Assembly: GCF_014905555.1 (NCBI RefSeq)
Contig: NZ_BNGS01000007.1
Location: forward strand, 428,495-492,494
Source of the DNA: Streptomyces sp. Y2F8-2
GTDB lineage: Bacteria; Actinomycetota; Actinomycetes; Streptomycetales; Streptomycetaceae
Length of the DNA: 64,000 nucleotides
Reading direction: 5' to 3'
Shown here: in pieces, positions 44,029 to 51,884 of the stretch
Position numbering within the stretch: position 1 is the first letter of the stretch
Layout of the letters: every line of letters begins with the position of its first letter
Made by a program: the position numbers and the translations under genes
Notes under the pieces: generated by a model
Databases searched by the model: none
What the model was told of the DNA's origin: nothing
Seen by the model: only the letters and a program-made list of their open reading frames with translations

Positions 44029-45174
44029 ATGGACGCAAAACTCGCAGTCCTCGGCTTGGGCAGCATCGGAAGCATGGCCCTGTGGCAGGCGTCCCGGCTG
44101 TCCGACTCGGTTGTGGGCTTCGAGGCGGCCACCCCCGCCCACGGCCGCAGTGCCGTGGGCGGGGACACCCGCCTGTTCCGCATGGTCTACTTCGGGAAGC
44201 CCGACTACTACCCCATTCTTGAACGCTCCCGCAGCCTCTGGGCCGAACTCGAAGCGGAAACCGGGCAGGACATCCTCATACCTACCGGGGGGCTGTCGAT
44301 CGGGACGGCGAACGGCAGCTTCATCAACAACCTCCTCGAGACAGCGCGCATCACCGGAGCCGAGCGCCACGTCCTCAGCCGGGAGGAGTTGGCGGAACGC
44401 CACCCCCAGCACAACCTCCGCCCCGACGACTGCGCCATCTATGACCCCCGCGCCGGCGTTCTGCGCACCGACCGCGCCGTCAGCGCTGCCGTCGCGGCGG
44501 CCCAGGCCAACGGCGCCACCGTCCTTCAGAACACACCCGTGGACAGCATCACCGAAACCGACCACGGCGTGGTCGTCGCCTCGGGCGACAGAACCTGGAC
44601 GTTCGAGAAGGTCATCGTCGCCTCGGGCGGCTGGTCCCGAAGGCTCATGCCCGACCACCTCAAGGCCGTCACAGAAACCCAACGGATCGTCCTGACCTGG
44701 TTCATCGCCCAGGACGCCACGCAGTTCTCGCCGGAGAACTTCCCCGCCTTCAGCCGGTGGTACGAGGATCGCTCCCTGTACGGCGCACCCGCCGTCGACG
44801 GCGTGACGGTCAAGGCATCAGTGGACGGACCGCTGTCCGGGCGCGCAAGGGCAACCCCCGACCCGGACTCCGTGTCCAGAGAACTCACCCGGGAAGAAAT
44901 CGAGAAGGTCACCGAGATCGTCACCGAATTCTTTCCCGGCCTCACCCCCACCATCGTGCGCTCCGACGCCTTCCCCGACCTTTTCACCGAGGACAGGCAT
45001 CCCCTCCTCGGCTGGCTGGACGAGAACAGCCGGGTCTACTGCGCCACCGGATTCTCCGGAAAAGGCTTCAAAATGGCCACCGGCTATGGCCACATCGCCG
45101 CACACGAGGCGCTCGGCAAACAGACCATCGAAGTCCTGGACTTCGTACGTCCGGACCGGTTCAAGACCAGGTAG
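44029..45174 (+). CDS. Monomeric sarcosine oxidase/N-methyltryptophan oxidase-like FAD oxidoreductase
   Basis: 381 aa from the ATG at 44029 with AAAGGAAAGG upstream. N-terminal KLAVLGLGSIGSMALWQASR, AHGRSAVGGDTRLFRMVYFG (the SolA/MSOX Gly-Arg-Ser segment) and C-terminal YCATGFSGKGFKMATGYGHI are characteristic. In Bacillus MSOX the FAD is bound covalently to Cys315; ungapped counting back from GFSG places Phe (about residue 315) there, so covalent flavinylation is not expected. It probably forms one operon with the preceding oxidase. The substrate is unknown. Confidence 0.87.
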   Translation: MDAKLAVLGLGSIGSMALWQASRLSDSVVGFEAATPAHGRSAVGGDTRLFRMVYFGKPDYYPILERSRSLWAELEAETGQDILIPTGGLSIGTANGSFINNLLETARITGAERHVLSREELAERHPQHNLRPDDCAIYDPRAGVLRTDRAVSAAVAAAQANGATVLQNTPVDSITETDHGVVVASGDRTWTFEKVIVASGGWSRRLMPDHLKAVTETQRIVLTWFIAQDATQFSPENFPAFSRWYEDRSLYGAPAVDGVTVKASVDGPLSGRARATPDPDSVSRELTREEIEKVTEIVTEFFPGLTPTIVRSDAFPDLFTEDRHPLLGWLDENSRVYCATGFSGKGFKMATGYGHIAAHEALGKQTIEVLDFVRPDRFKTR

Positions 45175-45347
45175 CCACCCACTCCCGCCGCCTCGGCGCA
45201 GTAGCCTCGGTATCGCCCTTCGGCTGTACGTTGTCCGCGGCGAGACGCAGGAGCGGCATGGGTCACGCCCGGCACGGCGAGATCGAGATTGGCCAGGACC
45301 TTCTCGGAGTCGGCCAGCGTGGTCGGAGAACAGGCGAGGGTACGGCG

Positions 45348-45791
45348 TCACGTGCTCTGGCAGTCGGGGCACAGGCCCCAGAACGTCACTGCGGCCTCCT
45401 GGACGGCGTACTCCTTCGGCAGCTGAGGGTCCATGCAGGGAGCCGCGCCTACCGCGCATTCCACGTCACGGATGGCACCGCAGCTGCGGCACACGAAGTG
45501 GTGGTGATTGTCGTGGTTCTCGGCCTCGTAGCGGGCCGGGTGTCCGGCGATCTGAGTGCACCGGATCAGGCCGGCGTCCGTGAGCGCACGCAGCACGTTG
45601 TAGGTGGCCTGCAGGGACAGGCCTCCTGTGACCCGCTGGGCGCGCTCACGCAGGGTGTCGGCATCGAGATGGCCCGCCGAATCGGATACGGCCATCAGTA
45701 CGGCCATGCGCGGAGCGGTCACCCGCATGCCCGCCTTGCGCAGCCGTGCCGCGGCCAGCTCCATGGGTTCCTCTGCGGCGGTCGCTGTCAT
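45348..45791 (-). CDS. Fur-family metalloregulator (FurA/CatR-like)
   Basis: 147 aa. The winged HTH (AAARLRKAGMRVTAPRMAVL, LSLQATYNVLRALTDAGLIR) is followed by the metal/dimer domain with HDNHHHFVCRSCGAIRDVEC and the C-terminal CPDC pair (structural zinc from CxxC...CxxC). The pattern APCMDPQLPKEYAVQEAAVT with FWGLCP is close to FurA, the redox-sensing repressor of catalase-peroxidase in Streptomyces. No catalase gene is adjacent here. The ATG overlaps the stop of the upstream gene as ATGA. Confidence 0.9.
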   Translation of the reverse strand: MTATAAEEPMELAAARLRKAGMRVTAPRMAVLMAVSDSAGHLDADTLRERAQRVTGGLSLQATYNVLRALTDAGLIRCTQIAGHPARYEAENHDNHHHFVCRSCGAIRDVECAVGAAPCMDPQLPKEYAVQEAAVTFWGLCPDCQST

Positions 45792-46342
45792 TCTGCCTCG
45801 TACTCCCTGTCGTCCTCCGGGACCGCCTCGTCACTCTCCGGGGCGGTGTCCGTGGAGAGCTCGAACCACACGGTCTTGCCGACGGGCCCGTACTCAAAGC
45901 CCCAACGTGCGGCCAGGGCGCCCACCAGGGTGAGTCCGCGGCCGTGCTCGTCCTCGGAGCCGACGTCGGTCCGGCGCGGAGGCTCCGAAGAGCCGTCGCT
46001 GACCAGACAGCGCACAGAGGACACCCGCTCCAGGGTCAGACGCAGCGGACCGGAAGCATGCCGCAGTGCGTTGCACACGAGCTCGCTGACCAGCAGCTCG
46101 GCGGTCGGGACGAGGTCACACAGATCCCATTGGAGCAGCACCTCGCGTACGGCGGCCCTCGCCAAGGCGCACGCGGTCGGCGACCAGGGCAGTGCCCACG
46201 GCCCACCGGCGAACGACTCCAGGCAGTTCGTGGCCAGAGGTGCCCCTGGCGACAGGGGCGGCGCGGAGTGCTGAGGGGCGGGGACAGCCGCGTCGGCAAC
46301 CGTTCCCCCCGGGCGGGTGTCTCGAGGAACTGCGCTGTCCAT
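45788..46342 (-). CDS. Anti-sigma-factor-type ATPase (RsbW/HATPase_c-like)
   Basis: 184 aa from the ATG at 46342. The GHKL ATPase pattern is visible: AELLVSELVCNALRHASGPL (N-box with Asn), VSDGSSEPPRR (G1-like Asp-x-Ser) and DEHGRGLTLVGALAARWGFE (G2). Streptomyces has dozens of such small regulators, which bind anti-anti-sigma proteins or sigma factors. Its stop overlaps the Fur-family start (ATGA), so a redox/metal regulator and a sigma-control ATPase are made together. A promoter lies just upstream. Confidence 0.85.
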   Translation of the reverse strand: MDSAVPRDTRPGGTVADAAVPAPQHSAPPLSPGAPLATNCLESFAGGPWALPWSPTACALARAAVREVLLQWDLCDLVPTAELLVSELVCNALRHASGPLRLTLERVSSVRCLVSDGSSEPPRRTDVGSEDEHGRGLTLVGALAARWGFEYGPVGKTVWFELSTDTAPESDEAVPEDDREYEAE

Positions 46343-46380
46343 GGCTCCCCCTTCGGGGTGGTACCGAAATATTCCCCATG

Positions 46381-46408
46381 ACGCTACGCCTTTTCTGGAG
46401 TCGGTCAA
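46381..46408 (-). promoter_or_regulatory. Putative vegetative promoter for the ATPase-Fur operon
   Basis: On the minus strand TTGACC (46403-46408) and TAGCGT (46381-46386) are 16 bp apart and match the Streptomyces HrdB consensus TTGACN...TAGNNT. The start codon at 46342 is about 39 bp downstream of the -10. Confidence 0.55.
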
Positions 46409-46595
46409 GAGAATGGAGAGCATCATTTTTCATGACCTATCCAATTTGGCCCTGGTCACGAGTTTGCGCCGGCTCGGCTCCGGTCGGCGACTCCCCGGGA
46501 ACCCGCAGCTCTCCGCCGCCAGGACCCACGCGCCGTGCCCGCCTACGCTGAAGGCAGACCTTGACCTGTCCCCTGGCTGGAAGGGGGCGGCTGCG

Positions 46596-47978
46596 GTGGC
46601 TCCCCTTTCGAAGGCGCGCACGGCGCTTTCCGCGCTGCGCGCAGACCTGGCCGGTGAGGTCTTCGCCCCCGGTGATCCGGGCTACGACGACGCCCGGGCC
46701 GTCTTCAACGCGCGGATCGACCGCCGGCCGGCCATGATCGCGCGGTGCGCGGGGCAGGCCGACGTCGTGCGTGCGGTGCGCTTCGCCCGGGACCTGGATC
46801 TGAAGATCGCCGTGCGCGGCGGCGGCCACAGTGTCGAGGGCATGGCGGTCAACGACAACGGGGTGGTCGTCGACCTGCGTCGGATGCGCGGGGTCACGGT
46901 CCATCCCGGATCCGGCGCGGTGCGGGTCGAGGGCGGCGCCTTGATACGCGACTTGGATCGCGCTACGGAGCCGTACGCCCTCGCGACCACCGGTGGCCGG
47001 GTCTCCACCATCGGTGTGGGCGGTTTCGTGCTCGGCGGTGGCAGCGGCTGGCTGGAGCGGGTATTCGGGCTCGCCGTGGACAACCTGCTCGGCGCGGAGC
47101 TGGTGACGGCGGACGGCTTCACGGTCCGGGCGAGCGCCGGCGAGCACCCCGAGCTGTTCCGGGCCCTGCACGGCGGCGGCGGGAACTTCGGCGTGGCCAC
47201 CGCGCTCACGCTCCGGCTGCACGAGCTGCCGGAGTTCTCCCTCGCCGTGGTCGTGTTCCGGCCGGAGAGCGGCCCCGAGGTGGTCCGGCGCTTCCGCGAC
47301 GTCTTCGCCTGCGGGCCGCCGCAGGCAGGTGGCGCCGTCCTGTTTCGGACCGGGCCGCCCGCACCGTACGTCCCCGGGCATCTGGTCGGCACGCTGCTGT
47401 GCACCGCGCTGATCACCTATGCCGGCCCCGAGGACGACCTGCGCGAGCTCGTCCGGCCGCTGCTGACGCTGCCGCACGACTCCGCACTCGTGGCCGCGAT
47501 GCCGTACGCCGACGTCCAGTGCATGTTCGATGTGCCGCCCGGGCTCCGCCACCACTGGTCGGCCGAGTACCTGACGGGCCTGCCCGACGAGCTGATCGAC
47601 CTGTTCTGCGCCCGTGCCCGCGCCATGCCCGTCCCCACGGCCTGCCGGCACATGCTGGTCCCGCTCGGCGGGGCGGTGGCCTCCGGGGCCTCCGAGTACC
47701 CGGTGCCCTTCCGAGGCGCGCCCTGGGCCGTGGACGCGTTCGGCATCTGGGAGGACACGGCGGACGACGCGCGGGTCTGCCGATGGGTCGAAGCGGCGCG
47801 CGCCGACGTCCGGCCCTGGCGCACGGGCGCGGTCTATCTGAACTTCATCGGGGACGAGGGCAGGGACCGGGTGGTGGCCGGCCTCGGCACCGAGAACCTC
47901 AACCGGCTGGCGCAGGTCAAGCGGCAGTACGACCCGGACAACGTGTTCCGCTACAACCACAACGTCCCGCCCGCCTGA
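46596..47978 (+). CDS. FAD-linked oxidase, berberine-bridge-enzyme type
   Basis: 460 aa from the GTG at 46596 (AAGGGGGCGG upstream); the frame is open to 46317 but codon use before 46596 is poor. The PCMH-type FAD domain shows KIAVRGGGHSVEGMAVNDNG, in which the His of GGGHS is the covalent flavin attachment site, and GGRVSTIGVGGFVLGGGSGW. The C-terminal BBE segment is VKRQYDPDNVFRYNHNVPPA. Such enzymes oxidise sugars or secondary metabolites. No biosynthetic cluster is adjacent; the PucR gene follows by 49 bp. Confidence 0.88.
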   Translation: MAPLSKARTALSALRADLAGEVFAPGDPGYDDARAVFNARIDRRPAMIARCAGQADVVRAVRFARDLDLKIAVRGGGHSVEGMAVNDNGVVVDLRRMRGVTVHPGSGAVRVEGGALIRDLDRATEPYALATTGGRVSTIGVGGFVLGGGSGWLERVFGLAVDNLLGAELVTADGFTVRASAGEHPELFRALHGGGGNFGVATALTLRLHELPEFSLAVVVFRPESGPEVVRRFRDVFACGPPQAGGAVLFRTGPPAPYVPGHLVGTLLCTALITYAGPEDDLRELVRPLLTLPHDSALVAAMPYADVQCMFDVPPGLRHHWSAEYLTGLPDELIDLFCARARAMPVPTACRHMLVPLGGAVASGASEYPVPFRGAPWAVDAFGIWEDTADDARVCRWVEAARADVRPWRTGAVYLNFIGDEGRDRVVAGLGTENLNRLAQVKRQYDPDNVFRYNHNVPPA

Positions 47979-48027
47979 CCGGGACCCGCCGCTGCGCCCG
48001 GGGCGTCCGCGCAGGTAGCGTCGCCGC

Positions 48028-49668
48028 ATGGACAGCCGTTTCGACCTCCCGGGCACCGAGGGCGCCGGGATCACGGTGCGGCGGGCGCTGGAGCTGCCCG
48101 GGCTGCGCAGCGGACTGCCGGAGGTGCTGGCGGGCGCCGACCGGCTGGGCCGCACGGTGCGCTGGGTGCACGCGGGTGAGGTCCCGAACATCGCCTCGCT
48201 GCTCAAGGGCGGTGAGCTGCTGCTGACCACCGGGTACGGGCTCGGCACCCGCCCCGCCGACCAGCGGGCGTTCGTGCGCACGCTGGCCGAGCGCGGTATC
48301 GCGGCCCTGGTGGTGGAGCTGGGCACCCGTTTCACCCGGCTGCCCGCCGCCCTGGTGGAGTCGGCGAAGGCCGCCGGGCTGCCGCTGGTGCAGCTGCACC
48401 GCGAGGTGCCGTTCGTGACGGTCACCGAGGAGATCCACACGGAGATCGTCAACGGCCACTACGCGCTGCTCCAGCGGGCCGAGGAGGTGCACCGCCGCTG
48501 CACCGAGGCGCTGCTCGGCGGGGGCGGGGTGCCGCAGGTCCTGGGCATCCTGGCCGACTTCGGCGGCAATCCGGTGTTTCTGGAGACCGCCGACGGTCAG
48601 CTGCTCTACGCCGCCGGGACCGGCCCTGCGGACACGGACCCCTTGCAGGTGTGGGAGGGGCTGCGCGGCCACCACAAGGACGAGCCGCCGGCCGGGACGG
48701 CGATCGTGGACGTGCCCGGCGGCGGGCCCGGCGCGGGGTCCGTACGGGCCCGGCTGGTGCTGCTGCCGGTGAGCCGGCCGGTGGCGCCGGTGCACCGGAT
48801 CGCCGCCGAGCGGGCGGCGAGCAGCCTCGCCGTGGTGCTGATGCAGGCCCGGCAGGAGGAGGAGCTGGCGGCGCGCGGGCGCGGCGACTTCCTCACCGAC
48901 CTCTCCGAGGGCCGGATCACCGCCGAGGACGCGCCCGCCCAGGCCCGGGTGCTGGGCTTCAAGCCGGGCCGCGGCCCGCTGCTGCCGGTCGTGATGCGCC
49001 TCGCGGACGGGCCGACGCCGGGCGGTGGGGGCTGGGCGGTGCTGGCGCGGGCGGTCGCGGAGGAGCTGGCGTCGCTGGGCGTGCCGGTGCTGCTGGGTGT
49101 GCGGCCGGTCGAGGGGCGGGTGCCGCTGCTGCTGGGCCTGCGCTCGGAGTCGGAGCGGGCGACGGTCGCCGACCGGGTGGCCGCTGCGCTGCGGGCGGGC
49201 GTGGAGCGGGCGGGCATGCAGCGGCCGGGCGCCAGGCCGCCGGTGGTGGTGGTCGGGGTGGCGGGCGGCTGGGCCTCGGCGTCGGCGGGGCTGCGGCACG
49301 CGGCGGAGACCGCGACGGCGGCGCAGGGCCTGCCGGAGCTGCCCTGGTACGACGCCCGCCGTCTGGACATCGACCTGCTGCTGTGGCGGCTGCGCGACCA
49401 TCCGGACCTGGCGGCGTTCGTGGACCGCGCGATCGGCCCGCTGCGGGAGCACGACGACCGTTCGAAGCCGCCGCTGCTGCCGACGCTTCAGACGTATCTC
49501 GCGCATGCGGGCCGCAAGGCGGAGACGGCCCGCGAACTGCATCTGAACCGGCAGACGCTCTACAACCGGCTGGCCCGGATCGGGGAGTTGCTGGGCGCGG
49601 ACCTCGACGACCCCCAGACGGTGCTGACCCTGAGCCTGGCGCTGCGGGCACGTCGGCACGTGCTCTAG
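48028..49668 (+). CDS. PucR-family transcriptional regulator
   Basis: 546 aa. The N-terminal PucR domain (ITVRRALELPGLRSGLPEVL, HAGEVPNIASLLKGGELLLT) and the C-terminal HTH_30 (LQTYLAHAGRKAETARELHL, NRQTLYNRLARIGELLGADL) are typical. PucR-type proteins activate purine, amine or alcohol catabolism genes. Long Ala/Gly/Val stretches in the middle are the GGDEF-like region. It ends in a CTAG shared with the stop of the convergent glycosyltransferase gene (4-bp overlap). Confidence 0.9.
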   Translation: MDSRFDLPGTEGAGITVRRALELPGLRSGLPEVLAGADRLGRTVRWVHAGEVPNIASLLKGGELLLTTGYGLGTRPADQRAFVRTLAERGIAALVVELGTRFTRLPAALVESAKAAGLPLVQLHREVPFVTVTEEIHTEIVNGHYALLQRAEEVHRRCTEALLGGGGVPQVLGILADFGGNPVFLETADGQLLYAAGTGPADTDPLQVWEGLRGHHKDEPPAGTAIVDVPGGGPGAGSVRARLVLLPVSRPVAPVHRIAAERAASSLAVVLMQARQEEELAARGRGDFLTDLSEGRITAEDAPAQARVLGFKPGRGPLLPVVMRLADGPTPGGGGWAVLARAVAEELASLGVPVLLGVRPVEGRVPLLLGLRSESERATVADRVAAALRAGVERAGMQRPGARPPVVVVGVAGGWASASAGLRHAAETATAAQGLPELPWYDARRLDIDLLLWRLRDHPDLAAFVDRAIGPLREHDDRSKPPLLPTLQTYLAHAGRKAETARELHLNRQTLYNRLARIGELLGADLDDPQTVLTLSLALRARRHVL

Positions 49669-50801
49669 GGGTAGGGCCGTACCTGGGTCAACTCGTCGTA
49701 GACGCTGAGGACCTGGGCGACCGTCTCGTCCTCGGTGGGCCAGGTCGCGGCCTGCCTCGTGCCCTTCTCCTTCAGCGCCTCGCGGCGTGCCGGGTCGTCG
49801 AGGAGGCGTACGACGGCGGCGGCGAGCGCCTCCGCGTCCCCGTACGGGACGAGTTCGGCGGCGTCGCCGACGAGTTCGCGGATGCCGCCGACATCGGTGG
49901 CGACCAGCGGCACGCGCGCGTGCAGGGCCTCCTGGGCGAGGACGGACCGCGACTCCCAACTGCTGGGCAGCAGCGCGACGTCGGCGGCGGCGAGCAGCTC
50001 CGCCGCGTCCTCGCGCCTCCCCAGCAGCCGCACCGGGAGCCCCTCGTCCTCGATGCGCCGCTGCAGCACCGTGCGCAGCGGCCCCTCCCCCGCGATCACG
50101 ACCAGCGGCGCCGGGTCGATGCCGCGCCAGGCGCGGGAGGCGTCCAGCAGCACGTCGTGGCCGCGGTGCCGGTCGAGGGCGCCGACGGCCATGAGCAACG
50201 GCCGGCCGGTGGCGCCGAGGTCCGCGCGGAGCTTGGGGCGCAGCCGGTCGGGGTCCTCGTGCTCGGTGGGCTTGCGGGGTGCGGGAAGCGCGACGGCGGC
50301 GAGCCGGGCATCGCGGGCGCCCCGTCTGCGGGCCCGTTCGACCAGGTCGGACGATGTGCCGAGCACGACGGACGCGGCCCGGGCCACGCGCCGCTCCAGC
50401 AGGCGCAGCAGATGGGCGCGGGCGCCCTCGGCGTGCGCCCGGGTGTGCCAGGTGACGACGAGCGGGATGCGGCGTCCGCCGAGGGCGAGCGCGGCGCGCA
50501 GGCCCGCGTGCAGCCCGTGCGCGTGCACCAGGTCGGCGTCGCCGCAGGCGATGCGGAGCGCGGCCAGGGAGGCGGGGTCCGTGCTGCGGGGCACGGGCAC
50601 GTGCTGCGCGCCGGCGCCCGTGAAATCGTAGGTGCGCTCGGACTCGGAAGGGGCGCACACGGTCACACGCACGCCCCTGGCGACCAGGCCCGCCGCCAGT
50701 GTGCGCACGTGCGCGCTGCTGCCCGCGCTGCCCCCGCCGAGCACCTGCACGGTGCGCAGCGGCGACCGGCCGTGCGGTGAGGGGCTGCTGGCGAGGCTCA
50801 C
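49665..50801 (-). CDS. Glycosyltransferase family 4
   Basis: 378 aa from the GTG at 50801. GT-B fold: VQVLGGGSAGSSAHVRTLAA and DLVHAHGLHAGLRAALA in the N-domain, VGALDRHRGHDVLLDASRAW, IAGEGPLRTVLQRRI and the donor-binding EX7E motif WESRSVLAQEALHARVPLVA with GGIRELV in the C-domain. The acceptor is unknown. Downstream on the same strand lies no other sugar gene, but the membrane transferase at 51038 is just upstream and may act in the same envelope pathway. Confidence 0.9.
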   Translation of the reverse strand: MSLASSPSPHGRSPLRTVQVLGGGSAGSSAHVRTLAAGLVARGVRVTVCAPSESERTYDFTGAGAQHVPVPRSTDPASLAALRIACGDADLVHAHGLHAGLRAALALGGRRIPLVVTWHTRAHAEGARAHLLRLLERRVARAASVVLGTSSDLVERARRRGARDARLAAVALPAPRKPTEHEDPDRLRPKLRADLGATGRPLLMAVGALDRHRGHDVLLDASRAWRGIDPAPLVVIAGEGPLRTVLQRRIEDEGLPVRLLGRREDAAELLAAADVALLPSSWESRSVLAQEALHARVPLVATDVGGIRELVGDAAELVPYGDAEALAAAVVRLLDDPARREALKEKGTRQAATWPTEDETVAQVLSVYDELTQVRPYP

Positions 50802-51037
50802 GTGGCCGGGGCTCCTGGTTCGGCGTCGGACGGTCACGAAGAAACGTACAGAAGGATCGCGCGGTGGGCGTGGACCGCGCGAGGTGGACCGCTGTTGACT
50901 CAAGGATGCCAGGGCGCGGGGGTGTTGCGGCACCGGCGGGCGCGCCTCACAGGTGTCCGAGCATCGCGCGCCCGGCGGGAATTGTCAGACATACCCTGGG
51001 ACGGCGGAGCGGGCGCCCCCGGCACGCACCGTGTCAC

Positions 51038-51847
51038 TCACACGGGTGAGGCGGCGGCCGGCGGGAGGGCCACCGGGAGCGGCCCGATCCGCCACGACCT
51101 CGCCGCTTCGCTCACCTTGTCCCCGTACACCGCCGCGGCGACGAACGCGACCGCGTGGGCGAGAACTCCGGCCCGCCCGTTGCCCACTACGGCGGCGGCG
51201 CCGAGCGCGGCACCCAGGGCGTGCGCCCCGGTGTCGCCGAGCATCGCGCGCTCGCCCAGGTCGTCGGGGAGGGCGGCGGCCGCGGCCCCGATGGCGACGG
51301 CGGCCAGTTCCCCGCAGGCGCCCTTACGCAGCAGCCCGGGGGCGGCCAGCGCGAGGACGGACCCGGCGGCGCGCCCGGGCCGTACGTCCACGAGGTTCAC
51401 GAAGTGCGCGGCTCCGGCGATGACCACACCCGCGAGCACCTTGTCCAGGGGCCGCTCCTTGAGCACGGCCCCCGCGGCGAGGGCGGCGGCCGAGATCCCG
51501 AACAGCTTCACGGCGCCACTGGTCACGTCACCGTCCCGCAGGGCCGACAGATGCGCCCGGAACCCCCGCCGCGGGTCGCCCGCGCCCGCGATGTCGTCGT
51601 AGACCCCGCAGGCACCGGCGGCCAGCACGGCGAACCCGGCCGCCGGGTGGACCCGCCAGGCCCCGGCCGTGGCCGCCGCGGCCACCGCGGGCCCCGGGTA
51701 CAGCACGACGGTCCGCCCGGCGTGGTTCGTCCGCTCCCAACGCCACCGCCCGCCCGGTGCCGCGGCACGCAGGGCGGCCGTTGCGGCACGGGTGACGGCC
51801 GCGGCGAGCGCGAAGGAAATGGTCCTGCGGGAACGCCCGATCATCAT
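51038..51847 (-). CDS. MraY/WecA-like membrane phosphosugar transferase homologue
   Basis: 269 aa with about eight hydrophobic segments. The polyprenyl-phosphate N-acetylhexosaminyl-1-phosphate transferase motifs are recognisable in reduced form: ACGVYDDIAGAG (Asp-Asp loop), NLVDVRPGRA (the Asn-x-x-Asp-x-RPG loop) and MLGDTGAHALGAALG (Gly-Asp-x-Gly loop). It is shorter than MraY (about 350 aa). It probably loads a sugar phosphate onto undecaprenyl phosphate, or is a divergent non-catalytic homologue. Placed between recN and a glycosyltransferase. Confidence 0.75.
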   Translation of the reverse strand: MMIGRSRRTISFALAAAVTRAATAALRAAAPGGRWRWERTNHAGRTVVLYPGPAVAAAATAGAWRVHPAAGFAVLAAGACGVYDDIAGAGDPRRGFRAHLSALRDGDVTSGAVKLFGISAAALAAGAVLKERPLDKVLAGVVIAGAAHFVNLVDVRPGRAAGSVLALAAPGLLRKGACGELAAVAIGAAAAALPDDLGERAMLGDTGAHALGAALGAAAVVGNGRAGVLAHAVAFVAAAVYGDKVSEAARSWRIGPLPVALPPAAASPV

Positions 51848-51884
51848 CCCGCCACCCTAAGCGAGCGCACGGCGGAACCGTGTC

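Noticed and set aside
45175..46600. Catalase-peroxidase gene expected next to the FurA-like regulator
   Set aside because: The neighbours are an oxidase gene and an anti-sigma ATPase; no katG-like frame exists here.
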